Origin: Calidifontibacter indicus
GTDB lineage: Bacteria > Actinomycetota > Actinomycetes > Actinomycetales > Dermatophilaceae
Reading direction: 5' to 3'
Length of the DNA stretch: 64,000 nt
Assembly: GCF_003386865.1 (NCBI RefSeq)
Contig: NZ_QTUA01000001.1
Location: 2,170,001-2,234,000, forward strand
Position numbers and translations under genes: made by a program. The notes below the pieces were generated by a model. The model was not told the origin of the DNA, searched no databases, and was given only the letters and a program-made list of their open reading frames with translations. Below, piece after piece: positions 58,040 to 64,000 of this stretch; the stretch's first letter is position 1; every line of letters starts with the position of its first letter.

Positions 58040-58343
58040 GCCGCGGCCCGACCTGCTCGACGGGATCGCTCGGCCGCACCGACCCCAACACATCGATCCG
58101 ACGCTGGTTGGTGGCGTTGGCGAAGACGACGGCGAAGTAGGGCAGCACCACGGCTGCGACCATGCAGACGATCGACGCCCAACGCAGCGGACCCCACAAC
58201 AGCACCGTGAGCACGAAGCAGACCGTGCGGATGCCCATCGAGATCAGATAGTGCTTGGTGCGCGAATCGCGGTCGTCCCGGGCGGGAGCGGGCAGGTTCG
58301 TCGCCGAGGGCACCTCGGGTTCAGGAGTCGTACGGCGAGCCAT
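58029..58343 (-). CDS. DUF3099 membrane protein
   Basis: 104 residues from ATG 58343. The family signature DDRDSRTKHYLISMGIRTVCFVLTVLL is clear, with two transmembrane helices (about 38-58 and 60-80). DUF3099 proteins are actinobacterial and uncharacterised. A TACGGT box lies 7 nt upstream (58351-58356, minus strand), supporting a leaderless start here rather than at GTG 58352. Divergent from fabG. Confidence 0.85.
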   Translation of the reverse strand: MARRTTPEPEVPSATNLPAPARDDRDSRTKHYLISMGIRTVCFVLTVLLWGPLRWASIVCMVAAVVLPYFAVVFANATNQRRIDVLGSVRPSDPVEQVGPRRDR

Positions 58344-58457
58344 GACGTCCACCGTACGCCGCCGAAGCGCAAGCCTTCGAGCCGCGTCCGGCCCACCGGT
58401 TGGGGTCTACCGAAAAGTAGTGGATACGGTCGACGCAACCGTCATCAAGGAGAGTCG

Positions 58458-59171
58458 ATGTCCCAACCGCGCAACGTCCTGGTCACCGGAGGCAACCGAG
58501 GCATCGGCGCCGCGATCGCACAGGCGTTCCTTGATGCCGGCGACAACGTCGTGATCACCTCCCGCGACGGCTCCGGCCCGCAGGGCGCGATCGCCATCGC
58601 CGCCGACGTCACCGACAGCGCGAGTGTCGACGAGGCGTTCACCCAGGCGGAGGAGAAGCTCGGTGGACCGATCGAGGTGGTCGTCGCCAACGCCGGCATC
58701 ACCAAGGACACCCTGCTCATGCGCATGTCCGACGAGGAGTTCGCCTCCGTCGTCGACACCAACCTCGCCGGCGCGTTCCGGTGCGCCCGGCGCGCGAGCA
58801 AGGGCATGCTCAAGCTCAAGCGCGGCCGCTTGATCTTCATCTCCAGCGTGGTCGGGCTGTACGGCGGCCCGGGCCAGGCCAACTACTCGGCCAGCAAGGC
58901 AGGTCTGGTCGGCCTGGCCCGCTCGATCACCCGCGAACTCGGCAAGCGCGGCATCACCGCGAACGTCGTCGCCCCCGGCTTCATCGACACCGACATGACC
59001 CGGTCGCTGCCCGAGGCACAGCAGCAGCAGTACCTCGCGGCCATCCCTGCCGGCCGCTTCGCGCAGCCGGACGAGGTCGCGAAGGTGGTGCGCTTCCTGG
59101 CGTCCGACGAAGCGGGCTACATCAGCGGCGCGGTGGTCCCGGTCGACGGCGGCCTCGGCATGGGCCACTGA
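58458..59171 (+). CDS. fabG: 3-oxoacyl-ACP reductase FabG
   Basis: 237 residues, short-chain dehydrogenase that reduces 3-oxoacyl-ACP with NADPH in type II fatty-acid synthesis. Cofactor motif TGGNRGIGAAIA, NAGITKDTLLMRM, catalytic Ser in IFISSVVGLYGG and YSASKAG, and the C-terminal ISGAVVPVDGGLGMGH are intact. Start ATG 58458 with AAGGAGA 4 nt upstream. Paired with fabI 36 bp downstream, the same order as mabA-inhA in mycobacteria. Confidence 0.95.
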   Translation: MSQPRNVLVTGGNRGIGAAIAQAFLDAGDNVVITSRDGSGPQGAIAIAADVTDSASVDEAFTQAEEKLGGPIEVVVANAGITKDTLLMRMSDEEFASVVDTNLAGAFRCARRASKGMLKLKRGRLIFISSVVGLYGGPGQANYSASKAGLVGLARSITRELGKRGITANVVAPGFIDTDMTRSLPEAQQQQYLAAIPAGRFAQPDEVAKVVRFLASDEAGYISGAVVPVDGGLGMGH

Positions 59172-59207
59172 GCGAATCACGAAAACTCAAGGAAGAGAAC
59201 AGAACTC

Positions 59208-59969
59208 ATGGGCATTCTCGAGGGCAAGAAGTTGCTGATCACCGGAGTCCTGATGGATTCCTCGATCGCGTTCCACGTCGCGAAGCTGGCGCAGGAGCAG
59301 GGCGCCACCGTGGTGTTGACCAGCTTCGGACGCACGATGAAGATCACCAGCACGATCGCCAAGCGGTTGCCGACCACGCCCGAGGTGATCGAGCTCGACG
59401 TCACCGACAAGGAACACCTCGACACCCTTGCCGACCGGCTGAAGGAGCACGTCGACTCCCTCGATGGTGTGCTGCACTCCATCGGTTTCGCCCCGCCCGG
59501 CGCGTTCGACTTCATGGCGGGGGAGTGGGACGACGTCGCCACCGCAGTGCACGTCTCGGCCTACTCGCTGAAGGCCCTGGCGGTCGCCGCCGAACCGCTG
59601 ATGGCCGAGGGCGGCTCGGTCGTCGGGCTCACCTTCGATGCGAAGTTCGCCTGGCCGGTCTACGACTGGATGGGTGTCGCGAAGGCCGCCTTCGAGTCGA
59701 CCAACCGCTACCTGGCCCGTGACCTCGGCCCGAAGAACATCCGGTGCAACCTGGTCTCCGCCGGTCCGATCCGCACCACCGCGGCGAAGTCGATCCCCGG
59801 GTTCGAGACCTTCGAGAACACCTGGAACGAGCGGGCCCCGCTGGGTTGGGACATCCGTGACCCGGAGCCGGCCGCGAAGGCCTGCGTCGCGTTGTTCTCC
59901 GACTGGTTCCCGGCCACCACCGGCGAGATCCTGCACGTCGACGGCGGCGTGCACGCGATGGGTCAGTAG
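59208..59969 (+). CDS. fabI: Enoyl-ACP reductase FabI/InhA
   Basis: 253 residues, NADH-dependent enoyl-ACP reductase completing the FAS-II cycle and the homologue of the isoniazid target InhA. N-terminal GKKLLITGVLMDSSIAFHVAKLA, the LHSIGFAP segment, the catalytic Tyr and Lys in VYDWMGVAKAAFES (Y-x6-K) and GPIRTTAAKSIPGF are visible. SD AAGGAAGAG lies upstream. It ends in the typical DGGVHAMGQ. Confidence 0.96.
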   Translation: MGILEGKKLLITGVLMDSSIAFHVAKLAQEQGATVVLTSFGRTMKITSTIAKRLPTTPEVIELDVTDKEHLDTLADRLKEHVDSLDGVLHSIGFAPPGAFDFMAGEWDDVATAVHVSAYSLKALAVAAEPLMAEGGSVVGLTFDAKFAWPVYDWMGVAKAAFESTNRYLARDLGPKNIRCNLVSAGPIRTTAAKSIPGFETFENTWNERAPLGWDIRDPEPAAKACVALFSDWFPATTGEILHVDGGVHAMGQ

Positions 59970-60021
59970 GTTCCACGAGGTGGCCTGTCGGCCGGCAAGC
60001 GTCGTGTCGGATGATGGGGCG

Positions 60022-60657
60022 GTGACCGGTCCCGGATTTCTGCACACTTCCCCGGTGCACCCGGCGACCTTCGACCGACTGTTGGCGCGGCGTCGCCCTG
60101 GCGTGCAGGCCCTCCACGTCGTCGACGAGAAGCTTCTCGTCGACGCCCGCAACCACGGTCCGGACGCCGTCGCGGAGCGTGTCGCTCAGCACCTCACCGC
60201 CCTGGTCGGTCAGGGCGCGACGGTCGTTTGCTGCACGTGCTCCACGATCGGCGACACTGCAGAGCGTGCCCGCGCCGACGTGCCGGTGTTTCGCGTCGAT
60301 CGTCCGATGGCGGCACGTGCCGTCCGGTGCGGACCACGAGTGGGCGTGGTCGCGGCCTTGGAGTCGACGCTCGAACCGACCGCAGCGCTGCTGCGGCAGG
60401 AAGCCGAGAGCGCCGGCCAGGAGGTGCGGATCGAACAGCTCATCGCCGACGGTGCGTGGGGCCGATTCGAGGACGGCGACGAGCCTGGCTACCTGGCCAG
60501 CGTCGTCCATACCGCGCGCCGGTTGGCCGACGACGTCGACATCCTGATCCTGGCCCAGGCAAGCATGGCTGGTGCCGAGCCGCTCCTGGCCGACCTGGCG
60601 ATCCCGGTCCTGAGTTCACCCGGTCCGGCGGTGCAGCACCTGCTCGGCCTGACCTGA
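60022..60657 (+). CDS. Asp/Glu-racemase-superfamily-like protein
   Basis: 211 residues from GTG 60022. The layout (VVCCTCSTIGDTAER near residue 70, and LADDVDILILAQASMAGAEPLLADLAIPVLSSPGPAVQHLLGL at the end) resembles Asp/Glu/hydantoin racemase-like proteins. Only the first catalytic Cys region is present; at the place of the second Cys the sequence reads LSSPGPA, so ordinary racemase activity is doubtful. Often found next to FAS-II genes in actinobacteria. Start codon uncertain; GTG 60004 is an alternative. Confidence 0.7.
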   Translation: MTGPGFLHTSPVHPATFDRLLARRRPGVQALHVVDEKLLVDARNHGPDAVAERVAQHLTALVGQGATVVCCTCSTIGDTAERARADVPVFRVDRPMAARAVRCGPRVGVVAALESTLEPTAALLRQEAESAGQEVRIEQLIADGAWGRFEDGDEPGYLASVVHTARRLADDVDILILAQASMAGAEPLLADLAIPVLSSPGPAVQHLLGLT

Positions 60658-60734
60658 GCGTCCCCGCGGCGAACCGGGACTCCGCCGCAAACCGCAGCCG
60701 CCCGGACGACGTGCGCAGCCCCACTGCGCGGCTC

Positions 60735-60740
60735 TAGTCT
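60735..60740 (+). promoter_or_regulatory. -10 element TAGTCT of leaderless Mur-ligase-like gene
   Basis: TAGTCT (TANNNT) ends 7 nt before the ATG at 60748. No Shine-Dalgarno sequence. Confidence 0.45.
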
Positions 60741-60747
60741 GTGCGGC

Positions 60748-62925
60748 ATGGCTGCATCCGTCGAGATCACCGAGGTCCGCGTACTCGAGGGCCCGAACCT
60801 CTACTTCCCGCGTCCCGCGGGCAAGATCTCGCTCGCGCTACCCGGTTACGTCGACGCCGATTCGGCTGTGCTGCAACGGATCGGTAGGGAGCTGCACCTG
60901 CGCCGACGTGACCCGGGCGCACCGGGTAGCACGGTGCGGCGACAGTACGTCGCGTCGCTGGTCGAGCGGGTGGTGCGCATCATCGCCCGCGACGCAGGCA
61001 TCTCCCGGCTTGCGGTCCGCGTGCGGCAGGCAGCCGACGGCTCACTGGTCGTCGCGTTCGCGTTGCGCCATCGTGGGCGCGTCGCGTTGCTCACGCAGGC
61101 TCTCGACGAGGTGCTGCCCACACTGCTGGACGGCGGCGACCCCGCCGCCACTTTGGCCGACGCCGCGCACCGGGTGGCGCAGGGCGACCCCGGTGAGCAG
61201 TTGCGACCGTTGCGACCCAAGGTGCCGGTCGTCGCCGTCACCGGCACCAACGGCAAGACCACCACGACCCGACTCATCGCCCACCTCGGCATGACCGCCG
61301 GTCTGAAGACCGGCTGGAGTTCGACCGACGGCGTGCTGATCCAGGGTGAACTGGTCGAGTACGGCGACTACTCCGGACCTGCCGGTGCGCGCACCGCACT
61401 GCGCGACGGAGTGCAGTTCGGCGTGCTCGAAACCGCCCGTGGCGGCATGCTGCTCAAGGGGCTGGGCACCGCGCACAACGACGTCAGTGTTGTCACCAAC
61501 GTGAGCGCAGATCACTTGGGGCAGAACGGTATTGACACCGTCGACCAGCTCGCCGAGGTGAAGGCGATCATCACCAAGGTGACCAAGCCGAACGGCTGGG
61601 TCGTGCTCAACGGCGACGATCCGCGGGTGTGGGCGATGCGCACGACCGCCAGCGCACCCGTCTGGTGCTTCTCGCTCGACCCCGAGTCGCCCTCGCTGCG
61701 CGAGGCGCGCGACAGCGGGGGACGTGGCATCACGGTCGACGACGGCACGATCGTCGTTCTCGTGCCCGGCCTGGCCCCGGAACCGCTGATGTCGGTGCTC
61801 GAGGTGCCGATGACCCTGTGCGGCCTGTCGAGCCACAACCTCGCCAACGCCCTGGCCGGAGCCGCCGCCGCACTCGGTGCAGGCATCCCGCGCGACGCGG
61901 TGGTCGAGGGGCTGCGCACCTTCGTGCCCGACGCCGCGCACAATGCCGGGCGGATGAACATCTACTCCCTCGGCCTGCCGGACGGCGGGGAGGTGACGGT
62001 CATCCTCGACATGGCCCACAACGAGGGCGGGCTGGAGGCGCTGCTGCGGGTGGCCCGCGGGTTGTGTGAGCAGGGCGCCCACCTGGTGCTCGGTCTCGGC
62101 ACCGGGGGCGACCGCACCGACGAGATCCTGCGCAACCTCGGAGAAATGGCCGGCCGCGACGCCGACCGGGTGCACATCCAGCACAAGGCGAAGTATCTGC
62201 GCGACCGCACGATGGCCGACCTCGAGGCGAAGCTCGTCGAGGGACTGTCGCGGGTGGGCGCCACCTCGCTGTCGAGTTCGCCGACCGAACTCGAGGGCTT
62301 GCAGGCGCTGCTCGCCGACGCCCACGACGGTGACGTGCTCGCGATGATGACGCACGAGAGCCGCGCCCAACTGCACGACTGGTTGCTCGCGCGAGGAGGC
62401 GGGGAAGACTCCCCGGAAGCGGTGCGGCACAAGGTGATCCGGGCCCGCGGCGAGCACGAGGCCGAGGACGAGATCGTCGCACTCTGGCAGATCGACGACC
62501 CCACCGAACGGATCGCCGTGGGGGCGAAACTGCGCGACCGCTTCCCGGACGACGCCCGGGTGCTCTACGAGTACGCCGGCACCTTCGACAGCGCCGGCGA
62601 GGAGGAACAGGCCGTCGCGGCCTACGATGAGGCGCTGGCCGCCGGGCTGCGCGAGCCGTTCCATCGGCGTGCGCTGATCCAGAAGGCATCGACGCTGCGT
62701 CACCTGGGCCGGTTGGAGGAGTCGCAGGAGATCCTCGACGACCTCGCCGCGGCGTGGCCCGACAACGACGCGATTGCGTTGTTCCGCGCCTTGACGATGC
62801 ATGACCGGCATCTCGACGCGGCTGCGCTCGGCGACGTGCTGCGCCGCCTGGTCCTGCGTTCGACCGACCCCGAGGTCGACCGCTACCGCCGCTCCCTGAC
62901 CGCGTTCACCGACGAAGTCCGCTAA
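60748..62925 (+). CDS. Mur-ligase/cyanophycin-synthetase-like protein with C-terminal TPR
   Basis: 725 residues. The N-terminal about 160 residues resemble the N-domain of cyanophycin synthetase (TEVRVLEGPNLYFPRPAGKISLAL). Directly after it comes a Mur-ligase domain: P-loop VVAVTGTNGKTTTTRLI (near 165), ETARGGMLLKGLG, VSADHLGQNGIDTV, LNGDDPRVWAM, and the Mur C-domain DMAHNEGGLEALLRV. The ATP-grasp domain that separates these parts in CphA is missing. The last about 150 residues look like tetratricopeptide helices (EEEQAVAAYDEALAAGLREPFHRRAL). It probably forms an amide bond to an unknown substrate. Convergent with a second Mur-ligase-like gene. Confidence 0.82.
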   Translation: MAASVEITEVRVLEGPNLYFPRPAGKISLALPGYVDADSAVLQRIGRELHLRRRDPGAPGSTVRRQYVASLVERVVRIIARDAGISRLAVRVRQAADGSLVVAFALRHRGRVALLTQALDEVLPTLLDGGDPAATLADAAHRVAQGDPGEQLRPLRPKVPVVAVTGTNGKTTTTRLIAHLGMTAGLKTGWSSTDGVLIQGELVEYGDYSGPAGARTALRDGVQFGVLETARGGMLLKGLGTAHNDVSVVTNVSADHLGQNGIDTVDQLAEVKAIITKVTKPNGWVVLNGDDPRVWAMRTTASAPVWCFSLDPESPSLREARDSGGRGITVDDGTIVVLVPGLAPEPLMSVLEVPMTLCGLSSHNLANALAGAAAALGAGIPRDAVVEGLRTFVPDAAHNAGRMNIYSLGLPDGGEVTVILDMAHNEGGLEALLRVARGLCEQGAHLVLGLGTGGDRTDEILRNLGEMAGRDADRVHIQHKAKYLRDRTMADLEAKLVEGLSRVGATSLSSSPTELEGLQALLADAHDGDVLAMMTHESRAQLHDWLLARGGGEDSPEAVRHKVIRARGEHEAEDEIVALWQIDDPTERIAVGAKLRDRFPDDARVLYEYAGTFDSAGEEEQAVAAYDEALAAGLREPFHRRALIQKASTLRHLGRLEESQEILDDLAAAWPDNDAIALFRALTMHDRHLDAAALGDVLRRLVLRSTDPEVDRYRRSLTAFTDEVR

Positions 62926-62929
62926 CACA

Positions 62930-62975
62930 CAACGGAATCGGCGCGACGAGCAAGACTGTCGCGCCGATTCCGTTG
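62930..62975. terminator. 18-bp hairpin between convergent Mur-ligase genes
   Basis: Perfect 18-bp stem (62930-62947 with 62958-62975, core GGAATCGGCGCGAC) and 10-nt loop, starting 4 nt after the first stop; a likely bidirectional terminator. Confidence 0.8.
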
Positions 62976-62997
62976 ACTGCTGATCAGGCCGGCGAGG

Positions 62998-64000
62998 TCA
63001 TTCCGAGGCCGACGACTCCAGCGCCTCACGCAGCTCCAGGTCGTCCTGCTCCATCGCCGACTCCGCCTCGGCGGCGAGCTCGGTCGGGTCGAGGTCGGGG
63101 TCGCCGGGCTGGTCGTCGCTGAACCGCGAACCGGCCTGCGCCTTGTGGCTGAACGCCTCCAACTCGTGCAGCACCTTTGCGTGCTGGTCGACGCAGAGCA
63201 TGACGAGGTCGCCGGGGTTGGAGCGCAGCACCGCATTGCGCACGGCATCGAGTTCGTTGAGCACGGTGTCGATCACACGGACGCGGGCACCGTCGGACTG
63301 GGCCTGCTTGGCGCCCTCGACGAGCAACGCAGCAGCTTCACCCGGCGCACGACGACGCAGGTTGTCGTCCTCGCGGATGACCAGCACGTCGAAGTGTCGC
63401 GCGGCGATCCGGGCGAGTTCGCGGATGTCCTCGTCGCGACGGTCACCGGCGGCACCGATCATGCCGATGCGCGAGATGCGGGTCTCCGAGGCGCCCTGGC
63501 GGGCCTTGACGTAGCCCTCGACGAACTCGCCGAGCCGCTCCATGCCGGGCGGGTTGTGGCAGTAGTCGACGAACACCTCGGCGTTGTTGAGCTCCACCCG
63601 GTTGAGGCGTCCCGGGGAGAGGTAGTAGGAGGTGTCGAAGGTGCGCAGGCCCTGCCGGATGTCGTGCAGCGGGGCACCGGCGGCGAACGCTGCGCCGGCC
63701 GCGGCGAGCGCGTTCGCGACGTTCATCCGTGCCGCACCGCCGAAGGTCGAGGGCAACAGGTGGGTCCATGCCAACGGCATCGAGCGGCGTCCCTGCTTGA
63801 GCACGATCATCTCGCCGCGGTCGGACGGTTCAAGCACCACGGCACGTGCGCCGCGCCGGCACCGCTCGTCGATGAACTCCCGGACGGCGGAGCCGGGCGG
63901 CTCCATCGAGAACCACACGATGGTGCCGCTGCACCGACGACGCATCTGGCGCACCAAGGGGTCGTCGGCGTTCAGCACCGCGAAGCCGTCGCGCGGAACA
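62998..64000 (-). CDS. Cyanophycin synthetase/Mur-ligase-like protein, C-terminal part (cut by window edge)
   Basis: The frame is open to the right edge, so the N-terminus is outside. The visible 334 codons carry a Mur-ligase C-terminal half: GFAVLNADDPLVRQM, FGGAARMNVANALAAAGAAFAAGAP, FVDYCHNPPGMERLGEFV and IGMIGAAGDRRDEDIRELARI. This matches the Mur part of CphA1-type cyanophycin synthetases, which polymerise aspartate and arginine. Whether an ATP-grasp domain precedes it cannot be seen. The C-terminus is acidic (SAMEQDDLELREALESSASE). Confidence 0.78.
   Translation of the reverse strand, partial: VPRDGFAVLNADDPLVRQMRRRCSGTIVWFSMEPPGSAVREFIDERCRRGARAVVLEPSDRGEMIVLKQGRRSMPLAWTHLLPSTFGGAARMNVANALAAAGAAFAAGAPLHDIRQGLRTFDTSYYLSPGRLNRVELNNAEVFVDYCHNPPGMERLGEFVEGYVKARQGASETRISRIGMIGAAGDRRDEDIRELARIAARHFDVLVIREDDNLRRRAPGEAAALLVEGAKQAQSDGARVRVIDTVLNELDAVRNAVLRSNPGDLVMLCVDQHAKVLHELEAFSHKAQAGSRFSDDQPGDPDLDPTELAAEAESAMEQDDLELREALESSASE

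Overview
The window is high-G+C actinobacterial chromosome, most like a member of the Micrococcales (Dermacoccaceae/Intrasporangiaceae-like). The signs are heavy use of GTG starts, many apparently leaderless genes with a TANNNT box 6-7 nt before the start codon, and actinobacterial marker genes (RbpA, WhiA, OpcA, SufR, DUF3099, DUF3817). The order uvrC-rapZ-yvcK-whiA-gap-pgk-tpiA-secG, opcA-zwf-pgi-tal-tkt, ctaB, ctaA with an ABC exporter, sufR-B-D-C-S-U-T, an ABC-F gene and fabG-fabI is the conserved core order also known from Mycobacterium tuberculosis (about Rv1420-Rv1484).

Layout. 0-4.7 kb: a DUF3817 membrane protein, then a leftward MBL hydrolase/NlpC-P60 peptidase/EamA transporter operon and a GH15 hydrolase. 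4.8-10.6 kb: uvrA (with an unusual Lys/Ala/Ser/Pro tail), a Tat-type Rieske lipoprotein and uvrC. 10.6-17.7 kb: rapZ, yvcK, whiA, then lower glycolysis (gap, pgk, tpiA), secG and rbpA. 17.9-25.4 kb: the leftward pentose-phosphate operon tkt, tal, pgi, zwf, opcA, joined by GTGA overlaps; the expected 6-phosphogluconolactonase gene is not there. 25.4-30.3 kb: haem o and haem a synthesis (ctaB, ctaA), a lipoprotein and an ABC exporter. 30.4-31.6 kb: a secreted GH3 protein.

31.7-34.1 kb is an accessory patch of lower G+C, with two overlapping lipoprotein genes and the 3' remnant of an ISL3-type transposase. 34.1-40.7 kb is the complete suf iron-sulfur cluster operon led by its sensor-repressor sufR. 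40.8-53.1 kb holds assorted genes: a YcaQ-like protein, a VOC protein, a methyltransferase, a second YidC, a BCCT transporter whose 3' end is frameshifted, a zinc peptidase, an ABC-F protein, an ABC exporter, SURF1 and moaA.

53.1-56.5 kb is a second accessory patch. A frameshifted DUF222/HNH gene (13E12-repeat type) and an IS110-family element lie between two nearly identical 52-bp palindromic repeats. The IS110 element has a non-coding left region where a bridge RNA would be expected. 56.6-64 kb: an MFS transporter, two small actinobacterial proteins, fabG-fabI (FAS-II), a racemase-like protein, and two convergent Mur-ligase/cyanophycin-synthetase-like genes, the second cut by the window edge.

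The core is conserved housekeeping (DNA repair, central carbon, cytochrome oxidase haem supply, Fe-S assembly, fatty acids). The most interesting material is the two accessory patches, the structured intergenic sites at tkt/ctaB, the ABC-ctaA operon and sufR, and the Mur-ligase pair.
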